DNA of 64,000 nt from Nitrospirota bacterium (lineage in GTDB: Bacteria; JACPQY01): NCBI GenBank assembly GCA_016180645.1, contig JACPAV010000004.1, positions 62,001 to 126,000 on the forward strand, written 5' to 3'. Numbering within the stretch: the stretch's first letter is position 1; every line of letters starts with the position of its first letter. The position numbers and the translations under genes are program-made. Shown in pieces: positions 16,579-25,950 of this stretch. The notes beneath the pieces are model-generated. The model saw only the letters and a program-made list of their open reading frames with translations. It did no database searches and was not told the origin of the DNA.

Positions 16579-17211
16579 TTACTTGGCCAGCCAGATGAAG
16601 TCGCGCTGGGCGCCGGAGTGACAGGAGGTGCAGGACCCGCTTTTGCCGGAGGATTGCTGCGCCACGACCCGGCCGGTCCCGTTGAACTCCACCCACACCC
16701 AATCGCCCGCCTCGGGATTGAATCCTTCCCCTTTTTGTATTGCGGCAACGATTTTCAACTCACCCTTGCCGGCCGGATCCTTGTTCGCGTAGATGTACTT
16801 GACGATCGTGGTGCCGTTCGGCATCGGACCGGTAAGACCAGGTTGGATTGCCGCCTCCGATTCGGGATTCACATACACGTTCTCCACACCCAATCCATGA
16901 GCGGAGGACGTGCCCAAGCGCGGCCACTCGTATCCCGGCAGGAGTTTCCAGTTCGCGGGAGGGTCTGCCTCAAGAAGACGCGCCCAGAGCGCCTCTGCGG
17001 TGGGCTTGGTGGGGCTAGAAGGGGCGGTTGTGGTCGATGAAGAGTCTGTCCCGGTCGGTCCAAGCCCGGTCGAAGCGGTGGGGGTCTCCGCACTTGTCGG
17101 CAATTCGCCGGGCGAAGCGTTGGGTTCGTCCTCGTCCGAGCAGGACGCAAGAATAAATCCGGCCGCGATGACGGCGGAAAGGAGGATCGGAAATTTGATA
17201 CCCGCGCGCAT
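16579..17211 (-). CDS. Cytochrome P460-like lipoprotein
   Basis: A 210-residue lipoprotein. The signal peptide ends in the lipobox ILASC, followed by a 45-residue Ser/Thr/Pro-rich linker. The C-terminal domain has VYVNPESEAA, NGTTIVKYIYANKDPAG, GDWVWVEFNGTGRV and the single c-type heme motif CTSCHS (CxxCH), all in the order seen in cytochrome P460 family proteins. Known members oxidise hydroxylamine or bind NO, while many have no known role. The protein should sit on the periplasmic side of a membrane. It directly abuts a small upstream reading frame and lies downstream of the glycosidase gene. Confidence 0.8.
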   Translation of the reverse strand: MRAGIKFPILLSAVIAAGFILASCSDEDEPNASPGELPTSAETPTASTGLGPTGTDSSSTTTAPSSPTKPTAEALWARLLEADPPANWKLLPGYEWPRLGTSSAHGLGVENVYVNPESEAAIQPGLTGPMPNGTTIVKYIYANKDPAGKGELKIVAAIQKGEGFNPEAGDWVWVEFNGTGRVVAQQSSGKSGSCTSCHSGAQRDFIWLAK

Positions 17212-17385
17212 CTACGCGGATGGGGGAGAATCAGCAAAAGCGTGGATCTCGAGTCCCAAGAGCGTCAGAGTGGTGTTCTCGAGGTAGACGAGAACGCGGA
17301 GATTTGGTTCCAGAACCGGCGGCGAGTCGGGAACGGGGCTCACGGCGTCTTCCGTCGATCCCGAAAGGTCATTCTCCTGAGACAT
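17212..17385 (-). CDS. Small hypothetical protein, 57 residues
   Basis: A short frame between the glycosidase and the P460-like gene. It has an acidic first half and a hydrophobic stretch LRVLVYLENTTLTLLGLEIHAF. Its TAG stop immediately precedes the ATG of the P460-like gene, a spacing that would allow translational coupling. No Shine-Dalgarno sequence precedes its ATG. I do not recognise the family and it may not be real. Confidence 0.35.
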   Translation of the reverse strand: MSQENDLSGSTEDAVSPVPDSPPVLEPNLRVLVYLENTTLTLLGLEIHAFADSPPSA

Positions 17386-17466
17386 AGGTGAAGTTGGAGA
17401 ATGGTAACAGGGACTGCGCCGATCCACAATCGAGATCGGAAGAACGTGGTCGAGGCGATCCCAGAG

Positions 17467-19836
17467 CTACGACCTGTGAATTCGTGCCTTTCGGCGGGCC
17501 ATCAGGGGGAAGAGCAGAATGAAGGAGTAAGGGAGCAGGCCGGGGAGTGAGAGACGAGCGCCGGTCCCAATGGATTGGCACGCGCAGGAGGAGGTGCTTT
17601 CTGCATGACCCTGGGGCTTTCCGGGGACGAGGCCGTAGAAGAAAGCCGCCGTGAGATAGCTGAGCGTGGCCTCCCACACATGCGGTTGCGCCACGTGCAT
17701 CTCGTAGTCGAGCGAACCGTTGCCGTCCACATCGCGCACGACGAAAACTTCGCCGTAGTGCTCGGTATCGGGCGTCGGCACTTCCGTGAGGAGAGTCCGG
17801 ATAACCGGTTCGAGTTTGGCGCCGCGCTCCGCATCGTCTTTCCAGAGCAGGGCGAGCGCCGCGGTGGCCTTGCCGAGATAGGCCCCATCACCCTTCTTCT
17901 GGAAAAACGGGAGCATTTCGTTGAACACATAGTCCGAGTGGGACCGCATGCGTGGATCGTCGAAGGGAAGAAACTCGGTGGGCCAGATCAGCCACGCTCC
18001 GGCGCCGGTGCCTCCGCCGAAATGGCCGCCGTCCGTCTTGTAGAACTCCCGAGCGATCGCTTGCTCCAGCTCCGTGACCCGGTTCTGCCATGAGGCCAGC
18101 CGAGCCGCGTCTTCGCCCATAATCGGTGCGACTCGCACCGCGGCCTTGAGTCCGGCCAGCACAGCCGTCGCCCCATGAATGGTTTGGAAGTTGCCGGGGT
18201 TGTCATCCTCTTCCGCGGGACACTGGAGTCCGTTCGAAGCGTCACGGCATGCCGTCAGAAGATCCGCGGCCACTTGAATCGTCGGGTAGACCTTATCGAG
18301 ATAGGCTTTTTGTTGAGTCCCGCTCAGGAAATCGGAGTGCGCAGCGAGGGTCCACAATCCGAACCCCGCTTCATCGATTTCGAAATCGAAGATTCCGCCC
18401 GGCCGCCCATCGGCGTAGTAGTTCATGGCGAAACTTCCCGCGGGTGCCTGATTCGTGCCGAAACGATCCTGCCCATCTCTCTTGCGGATCACGCGGACGT
18501 AGAACTCGTTGTGCTTCTCCACCATTTCGGGGTAGCCGGCTAGATCGAGGGTGTGATTGAAAAATGCGCCGTCCCGCGGCCAGTCTTCGCCGTACGGTGG
18601 CTGATTCGTGATTGAGGCGACCATCGCGCCACTCTCGCGGTCGGTCGCGATTTTCAGGGAGATAAGAGCGCGCTTGGATACACTCAGGATTTTTTCATCC
18701 GAGGTGTTGGGCAGCGCGGCCCGGCTGAGCCATTTCTCCCACCACTTCTGCGTTACGTCCCGCTGGCTTAGGACGGACTGCCCAACGGCACGGGACCAAA
18801 GCCCGAGTGAATCGGATGCCTTCCCGGCCACCGCGAAAACGAGGGTGATCTCCGGCGAGGTGGAATCTACATCGTAAAGAAGCCCCAGCGCGGCCGGGCC
18901 GGTCACAACGTAAGTGTCATTTGGAGTGGCATCGAAAGGTACGACGGAAGCTTCCCAATCTTCGAAGAGCAGGTGGCCCGAAGGCTTCTTGGACGAACCT
19001 AGAGTCCACCACACATCCTCGGTGTGGAGCAGGTTGTAGGGACCCGCGCTTGTGGCCGGATGAAACATGATGTCCGCCTGATCGAGAAACCGCTTGATGG
19101 AGGCGGCGTCGTTTGAGGGCAATTTCGAGAAATCCCGGTTTGCCGGCTTGAACGAGACGAATCTTCCACCTCCCTCGTCATACACCGTCGCGTATCCCTC
19201 CAGTTCGTCTTCGGTCCAGCACTTCGTGGGCAAAAAAGTGACCTTGGACGTGCATGGGGCCATGTTGGCGAGATAGATGAGTTGTGCGCCGGTCGCCGCG
19301 GAGTCAGGGTCTCGATCGATGCGATAGGAACGAATGAGAACGTCATCATCCGGCTTGACGAAATCCGTGCCGGTGACGGTGAGACCGAGGGAATTGTTTC
19401 GATATTCGGTGATGATGATGGGGGTGTCGGAGGAGAAATACCGCTGAGCGCGGGTCCAATGCGCGTCTCTCAGCCACGTGAGAGTTTCACCGCCCGACGT
19501 ATGAACCTTGAGGCCCGCGAACGATCCCCACAGTTCTTCTGCCCCATAATTCTCGTCGTAGTCCTCGATCTCTTCGAGTCCCGGCATCGGCGTACGGTAG
19601 TTCAAGTGGTCGAAATAGCTCGGGCTGGGCCATTTGAGGACGACCAGCTCTCCACGTTTGGAGATGCCGACGGACAGCCCGCCGTTCCCGCTCACCGCAT
19701 TCACCGTCGTGATCCCGAAACTCCGTTCCACCCCCGGAAGAGGTGTGGAACGGGCCTCCCGAATCGGTCCAAGGCCCAAGACGAATGTGACAGTCGTGAA
19801 GAGCCGGCATGCGTGGGCGGTCCAAGAAAGGGCCAT
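17467..19836 (-). CDS. Secreted glucoamylase-like glycosidase (GH15-type, six-hairpin fold)
   Basis: A 789-residue protein. The N-terminal signal peptide (RLFTTVTFVLGLGP) is followed by a beta-sandwich domain (about 40-370) and an (alpha/alpha)6 barrel domain. The barrel shows YGEDWPRDGAFFNHTL, the RDG-type substrate loop of GH15 enzymes, and FEIDEAGFGLWTL around the predicted catalytic acid. Such enzymes release glucose from alpha-glucans. The C-terminus has the plan of a sorting tail: Cys-containing SSCACQS, a hydrophobic helix (LPGLLPYSFILLFPLM), then basic ARRKARIHR, similar to MYXO-CTERM-type signals. It heads a minus-strand set with the P460-like lipoprotein. Substrate is inferred from the fold only. 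Confidence 0.82.
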   Translation of the reverse strand: MALSWTAHACRLFTTVTFVLGLGPIREARSTPLPGVERSFGITTVNAVSGNGGLSVGISKRGELVVLKWPSPSYFDHLNYRTPMPGLEEIEDYDENYGAEELWGSFAGLKVHTSGGETLTWLRDAHWTRAQRYFSSDTPIIITEYRNNSLGLTVTGTDFVKPDDDVLIRSYRIDRDPDSAATGAQLIYLANMAPCTSKVTFLPTKCWTEDELEGYATVYDEGGGRFVSFKPANRDFSKLPSNDAASIKRFLDQADIMFHPATSAGPYNLLHTEDVWWTLGSSKKPSGHLLFEDWEASVVPFDATPNDTYVVTGPAALGLLYDVDSTSPEITLVFAVAGKASDSLGLWSRAVGQSVLSQRDVTQKWWEKWLSRAALPNTSDEKILSVSKRALISLKIATDRESGAMVASITNQPPYGEDWPRDGAFFNHTLDLAGYPEMVEKHNEFYVRVIRKRDGQDRFGTNQAPAGSFAMNYYADGRPGGIFDFEIDEAGFGLWTLAAHSDFLSGTQQKAYLDKVYPTIQVAADLLTACRDASNGLQCPAEEDDNPGNFQTIHGATAVLAGLKAAVRVAPIMGEDAARLASWQNRVTELEQAIAREFYKTDGGHFGGGTGAGAWLIWPTEFLPFDDPRMRSHSDYVFNEMLPFFQKKGDGAYLGKATAALALLWKDDAERGAKLEPVIRTLLTEVPTPDTEHYGEVFVVRDVDGNGSLDYEMHVAQPHVWEATLSYLTAAFFYGLVPGKPQGHAESTSSCACQSIGTGARLSLPGLLPYSFILLFPLMARRKARIHRS

Positions 19837-19929
19837 CCGGGCATCTTAGGGTGGCCCGGCGACGCAGTAAAGAGTTTCCTCGTTTTCGGCTTGCGCGGGA
19901 AGGGGGACGTGCGTAGGATAGCGCCACTC

Positions 19930-22158
19930 ATGAGGCGTGGACTCTGTGTCGCTGTTCTTCTCGCGGCCCTCTCCCCCGCGTGCGGCAAGTCCGAACGCCT
20001 CGCCTTCGAGCCGGCCTTCCAATTCGACCCGTCCGCCAAGCGGAACTTTGTTCCCTTCCCCATCGATCTCATGACGCGCGCGGACTCCTCCTCGCGGACC
20101 GGCGTTCGGCTCAACATCACCGCGGGGATGAATCGGGATATGGACCGGATGCTGGCAGGTCGCGATACGCTCATCGGCTACGAAGCCATCTCCCCCGTGG
20201 TCCACAAGCTGAGCTTCGAAGGCATCCGGAACCAGATGAACGCGCTCGATGGGTTCGGACTGCTCTCGCCGATCATCGCGCCCGTCTCCGCACCGGTGGA
20301 CTTGGCCGGCCTGCCCGCGCTGGAAGCTTCGACCACTCCGGAAAGCCCGATCTGGATCGTAGACACCACGAATTGGGTGCAGGGATCGAGCATTGATCTC
20401 ACGACGCAGCGGATCGCGTTTTCGTCTCGCTGGGAGCCCTCCGGATATCAAGTCATCCTCGATCCCCTCCTTCCTCTCAAAGGGGGGCACAAGTACACCG
20501 TCGTCCTCCGGCGTACCCTCCAAGATCGCTCGGGCCGCGGACTCTCGATGCCATCGGACTATCGGAAGCTCATCGATGGAAACCTGACGGCATCGGGTGA
20601 CGCCGCCACCTACACCGCGCGCATGAAGTCCTTTCACAATGAAATCCTTTCCCGCTCCGTTTCCGATGCCGTTCTAGCCTTCGAGTTCACCACGATGTCG
20701 GGCGCCGACGACGTGGTCAACGCCGTAAAGAACCTTGGGGCCGCTCCCCTGCCGTCCATTGACAACGTCGAAGCCATCGCCTTGGCCGACCTACCCTCCA
20801 TTATCTTCGGCCCCTCATCCGGAACGCATCCCGACCATCTTGCCGAAGTGTCCACGCTCGTCCGCGGCACCTTCCGCTCTCTGGATTTCCGAGGGAGCGA
20901 CGAACTCATGCCCGACCGGATTGAAACGGGGGACGCCCTTCCCTCTGCCACACAGGAAATTCAATTTCTTCTCGCTCTGCCGAAGTCCGCCCGCCCCGCC
21001 TCGGGGTATCCCATCGTCATCATGCAACACGGACTCGACTCGCAGAAATTCAAGGAGGATAAGTGGCTTCGATTCGTGAACCGGCTCGCCACCGAAGGGG
21101 TCGCCGTCATCGGCATCGATGCCATCCGCCACGCGTTCCGAGCGAGAGAGGATTTGAAGGATACTCCCGGCATCATCAACTGGGCGCTGGATCTGATCGA
21201 TTTCTCCAACCCCCTCCGCACGAGGGACAGCATCCGCCAGAACTTCCTCGACCTCTGGCAACTTTCGAACAAAGCCCTCCCGGCGTTGAATGCGGTATCG
21301 CTGCCGACCTGCGGCGCGTCGTGTTTCGATCTCACTCGCAAGGGCTACGCGGGCGAGTCGCTCGGAGGCATCCTCGGAGCCGGGTTCACGTCGATCGATA
21401 CCTCGCTGAGGGCTTCCGTGCTCTATGTCGGCGGCGGAGAGCTTACGCAACTCGTCCGGGGCGATGCGGAGAACCGCTACCTATTCCTCCTGGGCGTCGC
21501 CGAGAACTGCGTGAAGATTCTCCTCCCGGGCGGCAAACCCGACAACACGTGCGGAGTCAAGAATCCATTGGCTTTCGAGTTCTCGGATTCCCCCGCGGCT
21601 GAAAATCTTTTCTTCACGGCGGCCCAGATGCTGATCGACAAGTCCGATCCCGCCGTCATGGCCGCCGGGAAGTATCGCCAACCTTTCTTCGAAGCCAATC
21701 TCTCGAATTCCCTCCTGATGGTCGAATCGGTGGAGGAAAAGACCGTCACGAACGTCTCCACCGAAGTCCTGGCCGTATCCTTTGGGGTTCCCCATCTAGG
21801 TACGGTGGCCCATGACGTTCCGGGACTGCCGAAGATCGACCAGCGCAACTGTCCGACAAGCGGCGCGGGCGCAGCCTCCGGCGCCGTCCCGCTTGATGGC
21901 ACCCCGCCTTCAGTGGCCTCCCATCGTGGTCAGCCCGGAGGGCGGGGTACCGCACCATCCATGGCTGGCATCCAGCCAGTCGCGGGACGGCTGAGCCCTC
22001 CTGGCGCCGTTTGCGGATTCGTCCAAATTCCGGTCCCCGACTCCGAAAAGAAAGATGCCCACGTCTATCCGCTCACCTCCGCTGAGGGATCGAAGATGGG
22101 GGCGGACTTCCTGGTTTCGGCGCTCATGGCCGGCAGCGCAAAGATCACCCCACCGTGA
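19930..22158 (+). CDS. Lipase-like alpha/beta-hydrolase lipoprotein (VolA/Pla-1-like)
   Basis: A 742-residue lipoprotein with signal peptide and lipobox LSPAC. The N-terminal domain starts FDPSAKRNFVPFPIDLM, which resembles the bacterial virulence-factor lipase N-terminal domain. The hydrolase domain has YPIVIMQHGLDS (oxyanion region), GIDAIRHAFR and the nucleophile elbow YAGESLGG (GxSxG). A late His-containing segment (SFGVPHLGTVAHDV) may hold the catalytic His. Homologues are surface-exposed phospholipases or lipases. ATG 19930 is chosen because it begins the signal peptide; the frame stays open far upstream without meaning. The FadL-type porin gene follows, so a fatty-acid release and uptake pair is plausible. 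Confidence 0.78.
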   Translation: MRRGLCVAVLLAALSPACGKSERLAFEPAFQFDPSAKRNFVPFPIDLMTRADSSSRTGVRLNITAGMNRDMDRMLAGRDTLIGYEAISPVVHKLSFEGIRNQMNALDGFGLLSPIIAPVSAPVDLAGLPALEASTTPESPIWIVDTTNWVQGSSIDLTTQRIAFSSRWEPSGYQVILDPLLPLKGGHKYTVVLRRTLQDRSGRGLSMPSDYRKLIDGNLTASGDAATYTARMKSFHNEILSRSVSDAVLAFEFTTMSGADDVVNAVKNLGAAPLPSIDNVEAIALADLPSIIFGPSSGTHPDHLAEVSTLVRGTFRSLDFRGSDELMPDRIETGDALPSATQEIQFLLALPKSARPASGYPIVIMQHGLDSQKFKEDKWLRFVNRLATEGVAVIGIDAIRHAFRAREDLKDTPGIINWALDLIDFSNPLRTRDSIRQNFLDLWQLSNKALPALNAVSLPTCGASCFDLTRKGYAGESLGGILGAGFTSIDTSLRASVLYVGGGELTQLVRGDAENRYLFLLGVAENCVKILLPGGKPDNTCGVKNPLAFEFSDSPAAENLFFTAAQMLIDKSDPAVMAAGKYRQPFFEANLSNSLLMVESVEEKTVTNVSTEVLAVSFGVPHLGTVAHDVPGLPKIDQRNCPTSGAGAASGAVPLDGTPPSVASHRGQPGGRGTAPSMAGIQPVAGRLSPPGAVCGFVQIPVPDSEKKDAHVYPLTSAEGSKMGADFLVSALMAGSAKITPP

Positions 22159-22181
22159 GATGAAATTGTGAAGGGTGATGC

Positions 22182-22238
22182 GTGAAGAGTGAAGTGAAGC
22201 TCCAAGAGAGTGAAGGGTGAAGTCTGAAGTGAAGCTCC
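22182..22238 (+). repeat. Direct repeats of 22 bases at a period of 35, covering a start codon
   Basis: GTGAAGAGTGAAGTGAAGCT at 22182 and GTGAAGTCTGAAGTGAAGCT at 22217 differ at two positions, and both continue CC. The second copy forms the first codons of the following FadL-type gene. Confidence 0.8.
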
Positions 22239-23728
22239 GCCTTGGAGTTCTGCTGCTTCTTGTTCTCATCACTCATCACGCATCGCTCATCACCGCCGCT
22301 TCGGCGAACGGCTTGTACGTGGCCGACAACGGTCCAAAGGCGATGGGAATGGGCGGCGCCTTCACGGCGCGGCCGACCGATGCCTTTGCCCTCTATTACA
22401 ATCCCGCGGGGCTGAGTGCGCTGCGTCACCGCGAGGCCTATCTCTCTTTGGGCGGGCTCTTCTGGCAATCGAGCTTTGCGAGGAAGCCCGCGTCGGATGC
22501 GACAGGTCCCGACAGCACGACCACCTATCCGTATGGGACGAATTTTCCCAGGGTGGACAACGAAGCGTTGCCCACGCCCTTGCCGGCCGCGTTCCTCGTC
22601 TGGCCGTTCGCGTGGCACCGCCTCACCTTGGGCGGGGGCTTCATGACGCCCGTCGGTCCGCTCTTCCTCGAATACCCGGAGGACGGCCCTCAGCGATTCA
22701 TGATCATCGACAGCGCCAGAACGGAATCCTACGTGATGCTGGGCGGCGCGGGCGAACTGTTCAAGGGACTCTCCTTCGGAGGCGTATTCATCCTAGACAG
22801 TGTCACTCTCAAGCTCCGCCAGGCCATCCTGGCCTCCGCGCATACGACGGAAAGTCCGGCCCGGGAGGGCCTCGCCGAACTGAATGTGGACAAGTTCGCC
22901 GAACCCACGTTCATCGTGGGGGGACGCTACGCCACCGACAAACTCTCCGTGGGCGTCGCCTACCAACGTGGGTCGGACCTGCAATTGAAAGGCACTCTCG
23001 ACGCTCGGATTCAAACACAGCTCAACCAGATTCTCGGCATGAGCATGTTCGGGGAGCAACCGGTATCGATCAGGACAACCAAGGACGTCAGTGTCATGCT
23101 GAGAACCCCCCACGTTGTCCGGTCCGGACTGGGTTATCAATTCGGCAAGTTCTACAGCGAGTTGGATTTTGACTATTGGCAATGGAGCCGATTCAAGGAG
23201 TTCCGGATCGACATCGCCGATACATCCCTGCCCCTCGATCCGCCGCTGAATATCGGCGTCAGCCTGGCCGGATTCGAAGTCCAGCAATCCCTCTCGGACC
23301 TGAGCCTTGAAGACCGCGTCATCCCGCAGCCCTTGAAGGATACGATGGACTTGAGATGGGGAGGCGAGTACCACTGGTCCGAACCGCTCGACCTCCGGGC
23401 GGGAATCCACTACCAGCCCGGCGCCGTTCCCACCCGGGACTTGACCCCGCTCACTTTCGACGCGCAGACGGTCGGCCTCACCGCCGGATGCACCCGGCGA
23501 TTCGGACGGTTCTACCTGGACGCATCTGCCGCCGCTTACCTCATGGCCACTCGGAAGGTGGAACACAGCGAAATCACCGGTTACAACGGCCTGACAGGGA
23601 GCGATCCCACAACGAAAGATCTGATGGAGAAACTCCTTGGCTACGACGTCGAAGATCCCGTGGTCGGGAACGGGACGTTTGCCGGAAGCGCGTACCTGCT
23701 CTACCTTGGAGCGGGTTATCAGTTTTGA
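22217..23728 (+). CDS. OmpP1/FadL/TodX-family outer-membrane transport protein
   Basis: A 503-residue FadL-type barrel. A signal peptide (GVLLLLVLITHHASLITAAS) precedes NGPKAMGMGGAFTA and DAFALYYNPAGLSAL, the hallmark NPAG hatch motif. Repeating amphipathic strands follow, and the protein ends LLYLGAGYQF with C-terminal Phe, as expected for outer-membrane insertion. It probably imports long-chain fatty acids or hydrocarbons. The GTG start lies in the second of two 22-base direct repeats. It follows the lipase-like lipoprotein gene by 58 bases. Confidence 0.88.
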   Translation: MKSEVKLRLGVLLLLVLITHHASLITAASANGLYVADNGPKAMGMGGAFTARPTDAFALYYNPAGLSALRHREAYLSLGGLFWQSSFARKPASDATGPDSTTTYPYGTNFPRVDNEALPTPLPAAFLVWPFAWHRLTLGGGFMTPVGPLFLEYPEDGPQRFMIIDSARTESYVMLGGAGELFKGLSFGGVFILDSVTLKLRQAILASAHTTESPAREGLAELNVDKFAEPTFIVGGRYATDKLSVGVAYQRGSDLQLKGTLDARIQTQLNQILGMSMFGEQPVSIRTTKDVSVMLRTPHVVRSGLGYQFGKFYSELDFDYWQWSRFKEFRIDIADTSLPLDPPLNIGVSLAGFEVQQSLSDLSLEDRVIPQPLKDTMDLRWGGEYHWSEPLDLRAGIHYQPGAVPTRDLTPLTFDAQTVGLTAGCTRRFGRFYLDASAAAYLMATRKVEHSEITGYNGLTGSDPTTKDLMEKLLGYDVEDPVVGNGTFAGSAYLLYLGAGYQF

Positions 23729-23839
23729 CGGAGAATTCGAGCAGGTTCTGAGATTCGGACGGCGCCAAGTTGCCGAAACCGCCCCGTGACCGGCCGGATG
23801 CCGCAAAACGGGGGGTGGAAAGGAAGCTTCTTCCTCCCG

Positions 23840-23858
23840 CGCGGCAAGAAATGCCGCG
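23840..23858 (+). terminator. Hairpin after the FadL-type gene
   Basis: CGCGGCA and TGCCGCG form a 7-base stem with a 5-base loop, followed by AATTGTTAAAG instead of a clean T-run. It could be a weak terminator between the porin gene and the flagellar operon. Confidence 0.35.
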
Positions 23859-23916
23859 AATTGTTAAAGAACTACTTGAAACGACCGTAGTTCTGTACTA
23901 ACATGGAGGTCCGCAC

Positions 23917-24915
23917 ATGGCGGTGACGGAATTCAAGGGACTGGAAAAAGTCGCGATCCTTCTCGTGGCTTGGGGTGAAGAGGTGACGGCCAACGTCCTC
24001 AAGAACATGAAAGAAGCGGATGTGCAGGACCTTACCTTGGCCATGTCCACCGTGCAGGGTATGCGACAGGAAGTCGTCGAGAAAGTCGCCAAGGAATTCT
24101 ACGACGACATCGCCAAGGGCCAGATCATGAGTTCCGACTACAATTTCATCCGGAACTCGCTCGTGAAGGCGCTGGGTGAGGACAAGGCCGCCGAACTCAT
24201 GGAAGGCCTCTTCTTCGCGGATCAGGAAGCCCGGCTCGTTATTCTCAACAAGCTGGACGCCAAGACGCTCCTCACTTTTCTGAAGAACGAACATCCGCAA
24301 ACCGTCGCCGTCATCTTGGCGAACATGAACCCCAATCGGGCCGCGGAAGTGCTCACCGGGCTCCCCCCGGAACTCCAAAGTGATATTGTTAAGCGCGTGG
24401 CGAAACTGGAACGCATCTCCTCGGACATGGTCCGTGAAATCGACCGCGCCCTGCACGACGAATTCCGCACCGGAGCCCTGGCGAGTGCGAAAGTGGGCGG
24501 CGTTCCCGCCGTGGCCGAGATGCTCAACCAGGTGGACCGGGCGGCGGAAGAGGACATCCTGGCGAAGATCGAGGAAGAAGACCCCGAGCTGGCCGAGTCG
24601 ATCCGTCACCACATGTTCACCTTCGAGGATCTCATCTACATCGACGACCGAGGCATGCAGGATCTCATGAAGGAGGTCAACCGCGAGGACCTCGTCAAGA
24701 GCATGAAGACCGGCTCTGAGGAGTTGAAAGAGAAAATCTTCCGGAACATGTCCAAACGCGCGGCGGAAATGGTCCGCGAGGAACTCAGCCTACTGGGGCC
24801 CATGCGGTTGAGCGACGTTGAGCGTGCACAGCGCGAAGTCATTCAAGTGGCCCGGCGGCTCCAGGACGAGGGGAAGATCGTGATCTCCAAGGGCGGAGGC
24901 GAGGCCCTCGTCTAG
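23917..24915 (+). CDS. fliG: Flagellar motor switch protein FliG
   Basis: A 332-residue FliG. It has the family start (FKGLEKVAILLVAWGEE), the middle-domain EHPQTVAVILANM with the EHPQ motif, and the C-terminal torque-generating region with MFTFEDLIYIDDRGMQDLMKEV, whose charged residues interact with MotA. FliG forms the rotor ring on the MS ring protein FliF and with FliM/FliN sets rotation. A strong Shine-Dalgarno GGAGGT lies 6 bases before the ATG. It heads the operon fliG-fliH-fliI-fliJ and the MotE-like gene; fliF is not adjacent, since a FadL-type gene lies upstream. Confidence 0.96.
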   Translation: MAVTEFKGLEKVAILLVAWGEEVTANVLKNMKEADVQDLTLAMSTVQGMRQEVVEKVAKEFYDDIAKGQIMSSDYNFIRNSLVKALGEDKAAELMEGLFFADQEARLVILNKLDAKTLLTFLKNEHPQTVAVILANMNPNRAAEVLTGLPPELQSDIVKRVAKLERISSDMVREIDRALHDEFRTGALASAKVGGVPAVAEMLNQVDRAAEEDILAKIEEEDPELAESIRHHMFTFEDLIYIDDRGMQDLMKEVNREDLVKSMKTGSEELKEKIFRNMSKRAAEMVREELSLLGPMRLSDVERAQREVIQVARRLQDEGKIVISKGGGEALV

Positions 24916-24918
24916 CCT

Positions 24919-25758
24919 ATGGCGTCGATCATTCGCGCCGAGGAGGAAGGTCGGTACACGATCTACGGATATTTTCCTCCTGCCGTGGAGGTGGGCACAC
25001 CGGCCCAGCCCTACCAGTTTCCGGTCATCATCATCCGCCCGGGCAAAGAGGCGGCGCCGAAATCCGAAGGGGAGGACGGGAAGGAGTCGCCCGCCGCTGC
25101 CCCGCCGGTCCCGGCAGGCCCCGCTACCCCCGCTCAGGAAGCGGAACGCACGGCGGATCTGATTCTCCGCGAGGCCAAGAAACAGGCGGACAAGATTCTC
25201 AGTCAGGCATGGCGCGAAGCCGAGCTCATCCAGGCCAGGGCGAGAGAGAGCGCCTTCGCCATCGGCCACGACGAGGGGTTCAAGGCCGGGCACGAAGAGG
25301 GATTCAACAAGATCAAGAAGGACTCAGAGCCCATTTTTCAGGCCCTCCAGGGGGCGGTGCAGAGGATGGTCAAGCTGGAATCGGAAATCCGCGTTCTGGT
25401 CGAGCAGCAATTCTGGCGGCTGGCCCTTAAGATCGCCCAGAAAATCCTGAAGCGCGAGATCGATATCGCGTCTCCCGTGGTCGAAAACCTCCGGGAAGCC
25501 GTCAAACGGGCGGTCGATCTGAACCGGCTCGACATCCGCGTGCACCCCGAAGACCTCGAACTGGTCCAACGCTACCGGCCGACCCTTCTGGCGGAAGTGG
25601 AAGGGATCAAGGCCATGCATATCCAGGCGGACGCCGCCCTCGCACCGGGCGGCTGCATCGTTGAAACGAATTTTGGAGACATCGACGCCCGGATCGAAAG
25701 ACAGCTTGCCGAACTCGAAAAAGATATCCAGGACGTCACACACCCGCCCGCCGCGTAG
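24919..25758 (+). CDS. fliH: Flagellar assembly protein FliH
   Basis: A 279-residue FliH. The N-terminal 75 residues are variable and Pro/Ala-rich. A coiled stretch follows (ILREAKKQADKILSQAWREA), with Gly-containing helix repeats (AIGHDEGFKAGHEEGF) typical of FliH/YscL. The C-terminal domain (ALKIAQKILKREIDI, DAALAPGGCIVETNFGDIDA) matches the V-ATPase E-like fold that binds FliI. FliH regulates the FliI export ATPase. The ATG is 3 bases after the fliG stop. Confidence 0.92.
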   Translation: MASIIRAEEEGRYTIYGYFPPAVEVGTPAQPYQFPVIIIRPGKEAAPKSEGEDGKESPAAAPPVPAGPATPAQEAERTADLILREAKKQADKILSQAWREAELIQARARESAFAIGHDEGFKAGHEEGFNKIKKDSEPIFQALQGAVQRMVKLESEIRVLVEQQFWRLALKIAQKILKREIDIASPVVENLREAVKRAVDLNRLDIRVHPEDLELVQRYRPTLLAEVEGIKAMHIQADAALAPGGCIVETNFGDIDARIERQLAELEKDIQDVTHPPAA

Positions 25759-25837
25759 GCCCTTGGGCATGAGGCGTCGGGTGGTTCCCAGCATCTTGCA
25801 ACCATGCCACTAGTACCGCGTCGGCCGACTAAAGCCG

Positions 25838-25950
25838 CAGTTTCCAGCCTCCGCGCGGTACGGCAGCCCCGCTCTCAATCGGAAATTCTGTATGGAGGCG
25901 GGGCGTGAGTACCATGTTGCCGGCTGGCTCTGGCCATCCAAACTGCGGCA
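25838..25950. repeat. Imperfect inverted repeat between fliH and fliI
   Basis: The outer arms GCCGCAGTTT and AAACTGCGGC are perfect complements. Inner matches GGTAC/GTACC and GCCCCGC/GCGGGGC are nested between them. The element interrupts an otherwise tight operon and its right arm runs into the upstream extension of the fliI frame. Confidence 0.6.

Noticed and set aside
23861-23901. Sigma28 or sigma70 promoter before fliG
   Set aside because: TTGAAA and TACTAA are only 14 bases apart, and the TAAAG...ACCGTAG match to a flagellar sigma28 site is too weak to list.
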